Translations under genes and position numbers: made by a program
From: Adineta steineri
Taxonomy: Eukaryota; Rotifera; Eurotatoria; Adinetida; Adinetidae
Length of the DNA stretch: 64,000 nucleotides
Direction: 5' to 3'
Assembly: GCA_905250115.1 (NCBI GenBank)
Contig: CAJNOI010000053.1
Location: forward strand, 215,947-279,946
Shown here: in pieces, positions 1-12,682 of the stretch
Numbering within the stretch: the first letter of the stretch is position 1
How the letters are laid out: each line of letters opens with the position of its first letter
Notes under the pieces: model-generated
Seen by the model: the letters and a program-made list of their open reading frames with translations, nothing else
Told to the model about the DNA's origin: nothing
The model's database searches: none

Positions 1-118
1 AAACATGTTTTTATCTTCTTTCAAATAAATGACTCTATTTATTAGTTGAACTCAATGTTCATTTTAGTTTTACGTTTCAAAGTTTTCTTTTCAATAGATA
101 GAATAATAGATATTTTAC

Positions 119-941
119 CTCCCAATGAGCTTCTCCGGTATGTTTAGTAAATGCACTTGGATAAGTAAGAATTTGTGCACCATTTTCTGAAGATGCTGTT
201 AATAATCGAGCAAATTCAACAAAACGAAGATCATAACACTAAAGAAAAAAGTTTTTTGAGAAAAAAAAAATCTTAAAATAAAAACAAACAATTCCAAGAC
301 CAATTCTTCCAGCTGGTGTTTCAATTGGATTGGCAATTGATGAACCTGGTTGAGTGAAATCTGATTCACGAAGTATTAATGATCCAGCTTGTACATCAAA
401 TAAATGTATTTTAGAATAATTGCCAACAATATCACCTTGATCATTAATTATTAAATGACTATTTAAGACACGTGTTCCATCTCCTGACTGAAAGATTTAT
501 TTTATAAAAATAAATATTTGACAAACAAAAAAAGAAGAAGAAACTAACTCGTTGGTGAAAACCACCTAATGATAACCATAATTGATTTTGTTTTGCTAAT
601 TTTCGATAACCATTTATAATGGGACCATCGATTGATTCAGCTTTTTCAAGTGTTAATGATTTTGAATCACATATATAATCAAATGCTTCAGGAAAAAATA
701 CAATCTAATTTGATATTTATTATGATTATGATTTAAATAATATTAAAATGAATAAACTAACTTTAGCTTCTTCTTTTTTTGCTTTATTTATTAATTGTTC
801 TCCAATTTTAAAATTTTCTTCTTTATTATCACGACAATTTAATTGACATACACCAATACGAACTATTTTACTTGACATTCTTCGAGAATTTTCTTTTAAA
901 ACAAATAAAGGACTTAGAACAATACGAAGTCGATTAAACAT
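119..941 (-). CDS. NIT1: Deaminated glutathione amidase (NIT1-type nitrilase family), C-terminal part outside window
   Basis: Carbon-nitrogen hydrolase expected to hydrolyse deaminated glutathione, a metabolite-repair reaction in cytosol or mitochondria. Four exons, all in phase 0, are visible: 762-941, 549-704, 290-487 and 119-238 (218 residues). All three catalytic residues of the nitrilase family are present: Glu in FFPEAFD at the start of exon 2, Lys in SKIHLFD in exon 3, and Cys in ICYDLRF across the exon 3/4 junction. SLGGFHQR and TGEAHWE are typical of the NIT1 branch rather than NIT2 or ureidopropionase. The first ATG (941) gives a 21-residue basic/hydrophobic leader before a second Met (about 878), so mitochondrial and cytosolic forms from alternative starts are conceivable. 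The last exon ends at a GTAAAA donor at 118; the remaining C-terminal third lies beyond position 1. Confidence 0.93.
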
Positions 942-1587
942 GAATAAAACATTATTTTTATAACTTTAGAAATATATCTTTAAAAAAAAACATTTATTTA
1001 CATTTTATCTTATTAAAAATATGTCAGATCGATTTTCGTACAAAATACTATCTTACATAGCACATATTCTCTTTTAATTAGAGATAATGATCAGGAATAT
1101 TAAAAAATCATAATTTAAATAGTTAAAACACAAGATATGAAATTTACGTTTTACGATAATAACGTCAATCAGTGTGTGGGTGTTATGATAATATCTTATT
1201 CACACCCACACTCTCAGCATGGTTCTTCACATAAAAAAAAGACTAGAGATATTCTGAGTAAACTCGTCGAGTTGCATCGAAGCATGTAAAAAGAAAGTAT
1301 TCTACTTTTGAATTACTTTAAATAATATTTCTATAGTAAACTAATTCTCTTCCGCAGAAATATTTATTTTCACTTTTCTTCACATTTTAAAAATGTTTTT
1401 ATCAGAAAAGAAAAGATACAAATTTATCGATGATCTGAAATATATAAAAAGATACTGTTTTTTTTGCTTTTTCTAAAATGTTTATAACAAAAAAAAGCGT
1501 TGATTAATAAGTTATTTTTTCTAAGAATTCTAATGAAAAAAAAATGTTATAAATCAAAATAAATAGTTCGATTGAAATAAATGAAAA
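942..1587. other. Intergenic, promoter side of the NIT1-like gene
   Basis: AT-rich spacer between the 3' end of the aminopeptidase P gene and the start of the NIT1-like gene, both on the minus strand. No convincing exon is seen. It contains one strong hairpin (see 1172-1214). Confidence 0.6.
1172..1214. repeat. Telomere-motif hairpin, best copy
   Basis: The arm GTGTGGGTGT (1174-1183) faces its perfect reverse complement ACACCCACAC (1202-1211) across an 18-base AT-rich loop. It stands out sharply from the surrounding AT-rich DNA and is one of at least ten similar hairpins in the window. Confidence 0.75.
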
Positions 1588-4500
1588 TTAAAGAGGTTTT
1601 GTATTGATTTCAAGCCATTTTAATAAACTTGGTTGAACACCTTGTTTTTTCATTTCAACACTTAAAGTTTCATAAACTTTTTCATGATATTTATTTATAT
1701 AATCAATCTAAAGAAAAATAGAAAAAATTCAATTTTCCGCAATAACAGAACATACTTCATCATTAGTTAATATTGAACGATCAATTAGTTTTTGTTGAAT
1801 AGGAGCCATTGTTAATTGTTCAAATGTTAACCAATCTTCATTATAATATCCATACTAAAACAAAAACATTTATTTTTGAAATAAGTTAAAAAGCTTTAGA
1901 CTAACTTTCGAAGCTTTTTTAACGACAACAACACAATTTTCTATACGAATACCAAATTTATTATTCGAATAAAATCCTGGTTCTACATAAATATAAATCA
2001 TTTATTTTTTATTTTAATAAATAAGAAAAAATACCAACCATCACTAAGAACCATTCCTGGAACTAAATAATTATCCGAACGAATTCGAGTACCAATTGAT
2101 TGTGGACCTTTTAAAATATAAAACAAAACTAAGATTTATTTTAATTCTATTAAATGAAACCTTCATGAACATTAAGACAACAACCAACACCATGTCCTGT
2201 TCCATGTTGATAATCTAAACCAACATCCCACAATGCACGACGTGCAAATGAATCCAATCGAGCACCAATTGTATTTGGTGGAAATAAACATGATGCTAAT
2301 GATATAAAACCTTTTAATACTCGAGTAAAACATTCCTAACAAATAAACAAGTTTTTATTTTAAATAAAAAAATATTCCAAACTTTTTCATAATTTGTTGG
2401 TTCACCCAAATGAACTGTTCGTGTTACATCTGTTGTCCCTTCTCTAAAATAGTAAAGTATATTTTTAAGAAATAGAGAGGTTTTAATTTACTTATATTGT
2501 CCACCAGAATCAACTAAATATAATTCATTTGCACTTATTTTTGTATCAGATTCTTTCGTTGGTCTTTAATTAACAAAAATGAATATTTGAAAATAAAACA
2601 AAATTTAAAATACTTGTAATGAATAATAGCACCATTTTTTCCTGTTGAAGATATTGTTTCAAAACTATCATAAAGATAATTTTGTTGTTCACTAAATATT
2701 ACATTTTATTTTAATAAATAAAAAGAAATATGTGTTTTTTTTTATAATAACCATCTAAATGATCTTAATCTTTCTGCACCTGAACATTCACTTAAATCAT
2801 CGATTTTTCCAATCTAAATAAAGAGAAATTAGTTTTCATTGGAATTATTTCTAAATTACATTTTCTTCAAGCCAATGAAGATATGAACAAAGAGCAACAC
2901 CATCTTTTATCTAAACAAATTTATCTTGTTAAATATATAAAAAAAGAGATTATCTAATAGAAATTAGTACTAGAACCCATTGTTACAGAAAACATCATCA
3001 CGAATAAAATGTCACAATAACTTATGATGGATAATTATAACACATTGTGAACTTTTTTTTTGTGAACATAGAATGAGAGGAGACACTGTGGTTTCTGAAG
3101 AACACTCAAAAACTGAATTGGAAATGGGTGTGGGTATTTAACACAACATTGAGCAACATTTTTCAGTATTAAAATAAAAGAATTTTATTAAAAATGTCAA
3201 CACTTTTCTAATTCATTTTTGAGTATTTTTCAAAAAGCATAGTGATCTCTTGGAATTCTTACTTTTGAAAAAAGTAATTTATAGGCTATTATAATATTTT
3301 ATGTGCGATGATGTGTCCGGTTATTTTAGCAAATATATTCATTTTATACATCATTCGATTTTCTTCAGCGGGAGTGCTTCTCAAATCACTTGTGCAGGTT
3401 TTTTAAAACTTCGTTAATAATTAATGAGAAATATTGTTTTTTTATCAGCTCTTAACAGATAAAATAATTCATGCCTATTGACATCTTCATTAATACCCAC
3501 ACCCACACCCACTCCTCAAGTTCGAAACTTTTTCGGAGAGATCTGAGTTAATAACTTACATGAGCTTGTTTCATTCCTTGAATTTCACAATCATTTTTAA
3601 CAGCTTTTAATTCATAAACAATATCATCTTGTAGAACTAATTGTTTCTTGAAAAATGAAAAAGAAAACTAATAAATTCTTTGTAATTAAATAAACAAACC
3701 TTTGGTATAATTGTTTCAACAGCATGATTACATGATGATGAAGTCTAGAAATATTTTAATATAAATTTAGTAATATAACAAAATTAAAATTACACAAAAT
3801 TTATCGGATGATTGTTGAGAATGAACATGTTTTTTTAATTGTTCATAAAATGAATCATAAGAATAAATTGATATATTTTCATTTTCAAGATCTTTCTTTA
3901 ATGTATCAGATAATTTATTTAAATCAACAAATAATCTAAATTAAATTTCAATAAAATAAAATATTTCAAATAAAACAAAACTAACTTTATCGAATCAAAT
4001 GAAACAATACTAAATGAAAGAAAAACAGGATTACATGGAATATCAGCACCACGTAAATTGAATAACCCTTCAAAAACAAAACAACAAATAAAAATTTATG
4101 AAGAAAAATCTATTATTTACAAGCAACATCATCTGTTCTATGTACAATTAAATGATTAACTTGATATTCACTCATTTTTGAACGAACTTTTGATAATTTT
4201 TCACTAATTGAAGCACCTTGAAAAAAAAACTAAAGATTAATTTTGTTAATCAAAAAAAAAGAATCAAACCAGCAAATTCAAGTTCATGTTTCCAAATGGG
4301 ATTATTGGGTAATTCTGGTCTTTGTTTATCCCATAAAATATCAATTAAATTAGTATGAATTGGTACAAGTTGTTTATCGGATTGTTCAAATGTTTTTTCC
4401 CATTCTTGCCATTCATTTATTGAAATTAATTGAGGATCACAACCAATAAAAGAATTTTTTTCTAAATTCTATTTTCAATTCTTTTAACTTTGTTTTCAGT

Positions 4501-4949
4501 TCAAAAAGAAAAATCTTTACTCTTGAAAGCCACTTTGTAATCGAAAGAACATCTTTTGTTCCATCTCGCATTAATTTCCAACATGTTGAATCTAATTCAT
4601 TTTCAGCTTGAAGAAAATAACGACCATCTGTCCATAAAAGAGCTTCTTTATCTGTTATCACAGCTGTACCTATTTTAAATAAAAATATTTTCTTAAGAAC
4701 AAAATTAATTAAATCAAACCATTCGATCCAGTAAATTGTGAAATAAATTCTCTTCGTTTAAATCGATCAGCAACATATTCATTCTACAAAATTCAATGAA
4801 ATAAATCTATGGAAGGGTAGTTGAAAAGTACTTACTCTATGTGGATCAGTTGTTGGAATAATATAAGCATGAATAATATCATTAAAATATTGTTTCGATT
4901 TCATTAATTGTCGAAGATTATTTAATAATATTGATGATGGTGAAGCCAT
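1588..4949 (-). CDS. XPNPEP1: Xaa-Pro aminopeptidase 1 (cytosolic aminopeptidase P, M24B)
   Basis: Removes the N-terminal residue from peptides with proline in position 2; a dimetal (Mn) pita-bread peptidase. Nineteen exons are resolved: 4836-4949, 4720-4783, 4521-4669, 4270-4468, 4121-4216, 3986-4067, 3794-3935, 3700-3744, 3560-3646, 2860-2910, 2752-2813, 2614-2691, 2492-2563, 2383-2443, 2161-2335, 2039-2107, 1906-1982, 1756-1854 and 1588-1707. They sum to 614 codons (613 residues; the human enzyme is about 623). All five metal ligands are visible: Asp in LVDSGGQY, Asp in GTTDVTRT, His in GTGHGVG, Glu in SDEPGFY and Glu in GIRIEN. The N-terminal domain shows [13 protein letters not shown] and [13 protein letters not shown]. 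Most introns are about 45-70 bases; intron 9 (2911-3559) is ten times longer and holds a telomere-motif inverted repeat. The start lies only 63 bases after the stop of the ELL-like gene on the same strand. Confidence 0.96.
3125..3512. repeat. Telomere-motif inverted repeat inside the long XPNPEP1 intron
   Basis: TGGGTGTGGGTATT at 3125-3138 is repeated as its perfect reverse complement at 3492-3505, 14 of 14 bases. The right side continues with one more TGTGGG-type unit to 3512. The arms are about 350 bases apart, unlike the tight hairpins elsewhere, and may mark the ends of the sequence that lengthened this intron. Confidence 0.6.
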
Positions 4950-5012
4950 TTCTTTGTTTTTTCTTTTAAAGAAAAAAACAAAAAAAAACAAATCTAAAAA
5001 AAAGAAAAATTG
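4950..5012 (-). promoter_or_regulatory. 63-base intergenic gap with candidate trans-splice acceptors
   Basis: Read on the minus strand, the gap between the ELL-like stop and the XPNPEP1-like ATG holds two pyrimidine tracts each followed by AG: TTTTTTTTAG, and a T/C run ending in AAAAG about 15 bases before the ATG. This is the arrangement expected for a spliced-leader acceptor of a downstream operon gene. There is no room for a normal promoter. This is inference; no transcript data. Confidence 0.4.
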
Positions 5013-8000
5013 TTAAATTAAATTATCATCATCTTCAGATATATCAAAAGTATTCGAAGGTGAATTTCTTTGTAAAATTTTTTGTAAATGATTTAATTTC
5101 ATATGTAATTCAATAACACGTTGACGTTTAGTTAAAAATCCTTCATTATTTTCACATTTGAAAAATTCATCAACGATTTTTGACGCTTTTTCACTATTCT
5201 AAATGAAAAAAACAAAATCTTTATTTATTTATTTATTTATTTCAAATATCACAAACTTGTTCATCATTAAATTGTTGTTGAAGAGAAATAAATCTCTCAG
5301 AAACATTTTTAAGATAATCTATTAAACCATTATATTCAGGTACAAGACGAGTATATTCTTTTTCAGCTTCATCTATATCATCTTCATCGATTAAATCCAT
5401 TTCATTTGTTAATCTATTTTAAATTATTTTTATTTTAAAAATTGTTTTTTATTTTATTTTAATTCAACATACAGTTCATTAGGTTTTTCAGTTTGAGATA
5501 TTGCATTGTTTAATTTATCCAACATGTCTGATACTAAAATAAAACAATATTTTCATTAATACCCTGTTTATTTCACGAACATGTAGATTTTACTAATATT
5601 AAATTAATGAATAAAAAAACATCGTGAGCATTTGCATAGTTCTAAGTGTGGCGATTTCTTGGCTGGAGTGTAATATTGATTATGTGTTTTGTTAAGAAAT
5701 CGTGTATCTTACTAAAGATTCCTCGTCTCTTATATAGAACTCGAAATATTCAGTATCCTATTAGAAAAAACTGCCACATCATAAGAATGTAATCACCTGG
5801 CACGGAAGTGACACATCATACGAATGTAGTCACCTGTTACGAAAGTGACACATCATACACAGGTCATCGTTTGAATTCGCACAATGTTCTCATTTTCTTT
5901 TTTCTTTTCATAATTTTTCAATTTTACATTACAGTTTAGAAAAATCTTCATCAATATTTAAGCAGGAGCGCAGCGATTGGGGGGCGCGTGGGGCGTAACG
6001 GCCCCCTGCTTTGAGAAACTTTTTGTTTTTTTTATTCGAAAAAATTTTAAAAATCGAAAAAAAATTTTTTTTTGCCGAATTTAAACAAAAACTTGTGCTG
6101 CCCCCTTGCCCTACGCCCCTGTATTTAAGTATTTATTTTTTTAGCAAGGATTGCGAGATGGATACAAACTATCTTGAAATTCTCAAATGAGTAGTTGTTC
6201 AATCTACAATAGGATTTCAATGTATTGATACTTAATTAAAGTCTTGTTACCTATGTATTTCATATTATTGATTCATTTTTAAGTAACGAGTTTTTATTAT
6301 TCGTTCAACAAACTTCCGATAAAATAGTGTTTGAGAATATATTTCGTCATTAGATAAAAATGTTCAAAAACTGATTGAATCTATTAATAATACAATATGA
6401 TACTATTCGATCATGTAACGATGTTTGTCCCCATCTCATTTAATGTATTGCTCTTATCTTTTTGTCCTTATTTTATACATCATATAGTAATTTATCCTTA
6501 CTATCCCTTCCTTTCATTATATCTAATGGACGAGTTATAAAAGCGTATACTTTGGATGAAAGTGATTCAATTCTAGATAAGAGGAAATATAATAAAAAAT
6601 AATAACATTAACACTAACATTTCTTCTATGAGAAGACATCATAGATCGATAATGATGAACTTAATTAAGAAATAAAATTTAATAGTCTGGGTATATTTAT
6701 TGTTTTCAACTAATATCGAATAGACAGATTAAGACTAACAAATTTAAATGACAATCTTACAACAGAAATTAAAACTCATTATTTCGAACTATGATCATGT
6801 TTAATTTTGAATTTGTATATGTCATATATGACTTAATTAAATAACAATTGGGAAAAATATTTTCAAACGCCTAAATGGGAATCGCTAGTATAATTCATTC
6901 ACGCTAATTATAAAAACATAAGAAAATATCTTAATAATATTTTATATGCAAAATTTGTCGTAGATTAAAAATTACAATATCTGTGCTCGAAAATCTATTC
7001 TGTAATGATAGGAGAGCGTATTCATAGTCTTCAGAAATCTATATAACAATGATTATAATTGAAAGTAACAAAATATTTAATGCTAATATATATTTAGTTT
7101 AAATTGATCAGAAAAAAACAAATTTAATGAAGATTCGCTGACATCTACCAAAATTAATAATAATTTATCTAAACTTTACAATTCGAAATTGATTTTTTTA
7201 ATTCTAATGAACTATGAAAATTTTTCGAATCTTTTCTTTTTTTCTATTTCAAAGATGAGAATTGTTATGAAAATCTAATTTATCTTTTTCGTATATATTT
7301 TCTAATAATAACTTACATTGTTGCATTCGTTCGTCACTCAATGGATTTTGTGTTGATGTTGTTGTTGTTTCTTCATTATCTAATTGATTTCGTTCCTCAT
7401 TTATTCCTGAACGATTTAGTGTACTAATTAATGATGAATTCGCTTTTACTGTTGTCGTTGTTGCTGTTGTCGTTGTTGTAGAAGTTGCATTTGATATTTG
7501 ACCTTTTGAACTTGAATTTTGTATTGGTAAAGATAATCGATTTGCATTTGATGATACAGATGGAATCTATTTATAAAATAATTTATCTTTAACTTTTTTA
7601 ATCGTAAAAGATTTTTATTTTCAATTAATTTAACTAATAAAATTAATCGATTGATCTTAAATTAGATTTTTTACTATATCATAAATTATGAAGTTTAACA
7701 AAGAAATAAAATGTTTTTTTAACTTTGTCGTTACATATTTTGAGTTATATATAGAAAAAACGATATGACTTAATGATATCTTTATAATCTTATCTAACTT
7801 TTTTTGTTTTGGTAATTCTATCATATAAATATTATTCGAGAATTAACTAAATTCTGGTATTAGAAAAATATAAAATTTCTTCGAAAAAAAGTGACTAACA
7901 TCATTAGTTGTTTTGTTAATTGTTGGTCTAGCTGCATTAGCTTGCTGTTCTTTTATTTTTCTAAAATAAAATTAATATAAAAATTTTAAAACGAAAAAAA

Positions 8001-9799
8001 GATAAATAAATAACAGACTTTCTAACCATTGATGCTTCTCCTTTTGGATAAAAAGGCCAATCATAATTAACTTCTCCACTTGTTAAAATACTTTTTAAAA
8101 GAAAGTATTCTCCACTTTTTGATTGTGTTGATATTGATGATAATAATGTATCAAGTTGTTCTTTTTCATCATCACGCATTCCACCTTCTATATTTCAATT
8201 TTAAAATAAATTAACAAATTTTATTCAAAATATTCTATAGATGTTCTTGAGAGTGGCTTGGGCGTGTGTGTGTGAATGTGAGATAAAGATGTGGCTCTCA
8301 CCCACCCTTTCGTCGAACTCACGTAAATTTTCGAAGAAAAGCATGAATGTAACTTTTAAGTTCAGCGTCAAAGGTTATTTGGTATAAATCAAAGCAGTCA
8401 CTCATTTCGAACTATTCTAATGGTTTGAAATAGTTGAAAGTGAATAAAAATAGCTCAGACTATCTTAAAATTGTTGGATATAGACAAGAATGGTCTAAAT
8501 GAGGCTGTAGGCATGAGTGACAGGTTAATGTATCATACATAAGTACTCATCCACCCTTCAGAAAAAATCCTGATCATAAATTTTCAGTTCAAGTTTGCTA
8601 GTTGACACATCCTTGAAAAGCTCTTATGCACTACACCGAAACATTATAGCGTAGTAAATCCTTTATGTCACCTGTGAAGAGGTTCTAATGTCAATAAAAA
8701 CGTTTTCTCTCAGAAATAAGAAAAGATCATGGACTTAAAGGTTATCCGATATCTTTTACATTTTTAGTTTCAACGGATTACGCTGACAAGCTTTTTGTTA
8801 ATATTTCTATTATTAAATATTTATACTTTGGAGGTTACTAGAGAGTAATGAATTTAATATATAAATAAATTCTATCAAGTAAAAATTAATGATAAATTTC
8901 AACTAACCACTTTTTAATCGAGCAAGAAGATCTGGTTTTTTATACGTTCTCGCAGCTAATAAATGAATAAGTCGTTCTCTTTAAGAATAAATAAAAATAT
9001 TATTTAATAAATAAAAAGAAAAAGAAAAAACCTTAATGGTCTTTCTGAAGGTGATGATTGAGTATTTGTTGTTGGACTAAGACGTTCTTCTTGATTTGTT
9101 ACAATTCGTTGTTTTGTTTTATTTAATGTTGGCATTGATGTACGTTGGTTTGATGATTTATGTTTTTTTTCTAAAATTGTTTTTGAGCTTTCACCAATTT
9201 CTTTTGTTCTAATTTAAAATTATATTAAACAAATGATTAATTTCTTTATTAAACAAACTGTTTTTTTGTTAATTCTTCAGTTTTTTGAAATTCTGTAACT
9301 TTTGTTTTTGTCATACTATAAACATCTTCTTGTGCATGAATATTAATTCGTTGTTCAATAAGACCACAGCTCTCAAGTTGACTAAATTTATTTGAAAAAA
9401 TAAATAAGTAAATAAAATAAAAATATTCCTCTGTAAATTACTCTCGATTAATTTGTTTGATACATTGAAATACTTCAGGTGTTTTATTTTCTGGTGATAT
9501 TTGAAATGAATATGTTTTTCTTTCATTATTATTTATTGGTATTGAAATTTCCTTTGTTAAAGAAAGAAAAGAAAAAAGATTTTTAAAATAATAAATAAAA
9601 TAAAATAAAATCTTACTCCTCCGTTAAGATTAAATTTAATATTAGATAAATTTTGTTTTTTATTTTGTTTCATATATGTTTCAATTGCTTTCATACATGA
9701 ATCAGTTAATTTAACAAATATATGAAGTTTTCCATCATGATTTGATGCAGCATCTTCATTTAATCGAAATCTATGATTTCCAGGAAGATTTCTATCCAT
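5013..9799 (-). CDS. ELL: RNA polymerase II elongation factor ELL-like
   Basis: Super/little elongation complex subunit that suppresses Pol II pausing; nuclear. Eleven exons: 9617-9799, 9442-9551, 9259-9381, 9032-9208, 8908-8978, 8019-8184, 7900-7960, 7317-7566, 5473-5533, 5257-5413 and 5013-5198; 515 codons in total. The N-terminal ELL domain shows HIFVKLTDSCMKAIETY (about residues 26-42), FQCIKQINR and CGLIEQRINIHAQEDVYS. The middle has the ELL helix motif RERLIHLLAARTYKKPDLLARL followed by YDWPFYPKGEASMVRK. A Thr/Ser/Asn-rich linker precedes a C-terminal occludin-homology coiled coil (EYTRLVPEYNGLIDYLKNVS to ELHMKLNHLQKIL). The intron between exons 8 and 9 (5534-7316) is 1.8 kb and carries a hAT-type MITE; intron 5 (8185-8907) carries a weak telomere-motif hairpin. 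Identification is by domain order; I cannot choose between ELL paralogues. Confidence 0.9.
5963..6121. mobile_element. Short hAT-type MITE (159 bp) in the long ELL intron
   Basis: The ends are imperfect inverted repeats: CAGGAGCGCAGCG at the left, and at the right the reverse complement of CAGGGGCGTAGGG. The element is flanked on both sides by the identical 8-bp sequence TATTTAAG (5955-5962 and 6122-6129), the target duplication size of hAT transposases. The interior is T/A-rich and noncoding, so it is nonautonomous. The G/C-rich ends contrast with the AT-rich intron. Confidence 0.85.
8259..8307. repeat. Degenerate telomere-motif hairpin in ELL intron
   Basis: A GGGCGTGTGTGTGTG stretch is followed about 20 bases later by CTCTCACCCACCC. 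The pairing is poor, so this would be an old member of the GTGTGGGTGT hairpin family. Confidence 0.35.
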
Positions 9800-11795
9800 T
9801 TTAATTTTTATCTAATATAAAAAATAAATTCAATTTTTTATTTATATTTTATTGAAATTAACAATTTATATTCAATAAGAATATTTCTTTATATAAGAAT
9901 TTTATTATCAATGAAATGATAAAATAAAAGATCATTGTAAAATAAAGTGAAACTAGTTGAAAAAAATCATTAATTCTATTGGATACTTTCTTCTCCAATA
10001 GATATAATTCTATTTAAAAATCGTCAATAAAGAGGATTATTTTAAAATATTTTTTTTCAACATGCATAGATTTTATTAACTACTCTATAAAAAGACATCA
10101 CATTTTCTGTTCAAATTAATTTATTAAAAAAATAAAATACACTTTTCTAATTTATACAATTAAAAATAAGTGTTGAAATAAATCTTCTATAAATAGAAAT
10201 TGATAGGTAACAATTGTATAAACATAAATGAATTAGAGTAAAATATAAAATAGTCTTTTTCGTAATAGAGTTTTAAGGTGATTTATATAACACGACTGGA
10301 TTTCCAAAGCAGCCGAGTAGATACATTATTCTAATGATATAAATAATCTACAAGACTGATAAACATCATTTGATTTAGCAACACTTTTAAGCTTTTTTAT
10401 GTGGAACTGAATGAACAAAGAAGAGATAATGCAATATCACAATGTTTTTTAAAAAATCTGATGGTCAAAAGTTTTATTTGGATGTGATTGAGATATTTTT
10501 CTTCAAGTTAGTCAACGATTTCGAGTTATGAAAAAATTAATTTTAAATAATTGGAAATCGTATAATGTTAATATTCATATTGATTATATATCTTTACATG
10601 AATGCATCTTTTTGAAAATCTATAGTTTACTTTATATTAAGATGATGAATTTCTTTTTATAGGAAAATAAATCAATTATGATATCAATAAAATTATAAAT
10701 ACAGGACTGATAAAAAGTATTCGTTCTCATCCGATCCTAGTCTCTATATGAGCTATAAATCTGAATATTAGTATGCACATAGTTCTCAATGAATGCTAGT
10801 CAGTGATACAATTCTCACTCTGATTACATGTGTTATCTTGCCATTGTAGAACTCATAACTCTGGAACGAAAAGACATTATCAACTACAGTTTGTCTCATA
10901 TTGTAGTTCTACACTTTGACTATCTGTAGTAAAATATTCATTAAAATTCAATGAGCTACTGTAAAACTGAAAGTATTTTGCTGAAAGTGTCGATGTACAA
11001 AAGAACCCGACCTGAGCCATTGTGTACTTTATAATTCAGCTGATATACTTGAAAATTATGTCAGATGTTCGACTAGTGTTTTCCTTTATTTCTTAAAATT
11101 TACAACAGTTTATCATGTACTAAATATAAATGGCACTATGGTCAATATGGAGACATTTTCATAGCTTCAGAGATTTGCATACTGAAATAAATGAGCTCAT
11201 CTTTTCAGCACATAACTAGCATCCATAGGGGTATGTATCTGTCGAAAAATAGTTCCAGAAATCAAGTGTGGGTGTTGGTATATCTATCTTCTCTTAATTC
11301 ACCTACACCCAGACCTTCAAAAAATTCTATGTACTTTATAGCAGTCATTTACTCTTTTCTTTCTCCATTTATCTTTACTGCTTTTCCTGATGGATCTATC
11401 ACATGTATTTTCTCTGCTGACATAAAGCAGCTAATTTAATTGTTTTTGTTGCAATGTATTAATCGTCACTTATCCAGACCAACGTTTTCGTCCGCAAATG
11501 CATACCAAAATCAATTGTTCTCTTTCATATTTGAGTTTAATCCTCAGGACGATGACTCCTGAAGCCGTATTCCGTGAATTTTTGACTAAGATCCGTGGGA
11601 AACATACCGTTTCTGGCTGAAACTAGCAAGGGAATATCACAGATTCGGCGGCCGTTTCCGGACGGGATTATTCGACCTGGATTAATTTGAACCAAACAGA
11701 AGAATACAAAAAATATGAGGTAAAGATTATATATATAAAGAGTTACTCGAAGTGCAACAGTATCATTTTTTTTCGTGTTATTAATTTTTTCAGCG
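9800..11795. other. Intergenic region upstream of the ELL-like gene
   Basis: Two kilobases with no recognised gene. A visibly less AT-rich patch (about 11540-11700) includes a short reading frame beginning MTPEAVFREFLTK (ATG at 11549). It could be a 5' exon of the small gene at 11796, because splicing from 11590 (donor GTGGGA) to 11794 would keep frame, but the donor is weak. A telomere-motif hairpin lies at 11264-11316. Confidence 0.5.
11264..11316. repeat. Telomere-motif hairpin, long arm
   Basis: AAGTGTGGGTGTTGGT (11264-11279) pairs with ACCTACACCCAGACCT (11301-11316), 13 of 16 positions, across a 21-base loop. The spacing and motif match the copy at 1172. Confidence 0.65.
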
Positions 11796-12228
11796 ATGAC
11801 TATTGATGAAGTGAGTTCTTATTCAGATGAGGCTCTTTTAAATGCTTAAGAAATACCAGAAAAATACTCTAACACTAGAATTTATTATTGAATTTTGCAT
11901 TTATTTTTTCATAAGGTAGTAGTGATAGAATATTCTAGTATGTTGTTAAAGAAACTTTCGGATTAATTGTTTGTAAATATTTTGAAATCAATAAAACTAC
12001 TCATGCTTTGACCGATCTCTGAAAAGTTGTATCTTAATTTGCTTTCTTTCATTTCAGCTTGAAGAAATAGTTACGTTGATTGACGAAATTGATGCTTTTA
12101 AGAATCGGTTATTAGAAAAAAGTAGAAACAATGAAATCATTACAAGTGTTGATCGTATTAACTTTGAAAGTAACATTATCACTCGTCCACTCTTGGTACA
12201 AGAGCAAAAAAGACAAAGAACAGGGTAG
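11796..12228 (+). CDS. Small coiled-coil hypothetical protein, two exons
   Basis: Not recognised. Exon 1 (11796-11810) encodes MTIDE and ends at a consensus GTGAGT donor; exon 2 (12058-12228) follows a TTTCAG acceptor and reads to TAG. Together they give 61 residues in one frame, charged and Leu/Ile-rich (LEEIVTLIDEIDAFKNRLLEKSR), predicted helical. Another pyrimidine-rich acceptor (TTTTTTCAG) lies just two bases before the ATG, so there is an upstream exon that is either 5' UTR or further coding sequence. It may be the conserved tail of a longer or decayed gene. Nothing in it suggests a function. Confidence 0.45.
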
Positions 12229-12682
12229 TAAATATGGCGAATCGACGATGAAATTTTCAAAAAAGCAGTTTTTTTCCTTTTAGAGCGTAACCAACGTATA
12301 CAATCATCTCGATAATAATCATTTATCATGAATAAAAATAAATAGCTCAAGTTGATATTCAAGATTACTCTCTTGATGCTCATTTCTTTTGTTTCAATCT
12401 GACTCTATTATTCATATTGTTATTCTTTCTGTTTCATTTATGATTATTTTTTTGAATAAATATATGATCATCAGTGGACAACTACACTAATGACATATAA
12501 AAAGATCTTTATTAATAGATTTTCACGAATAAAATGTGCAAAAGATATTCGTGACTATTGAGAGTTTATTTATATTCTAAAGTATTTTTCAACGCTTGGT
12601 CATTCTAATAATATGTCACCCGATTTAAAACAGTTTTTTTCAATATTGTCGCTTGTTCATTATTTAAAGGTAATAGTCGAAG

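Noticed and set aside
11191..11439. Plus-strand 82-codon frame
   Set aside because: It spans the hairpin at 11264-11316 and has no domain or codon-use support.
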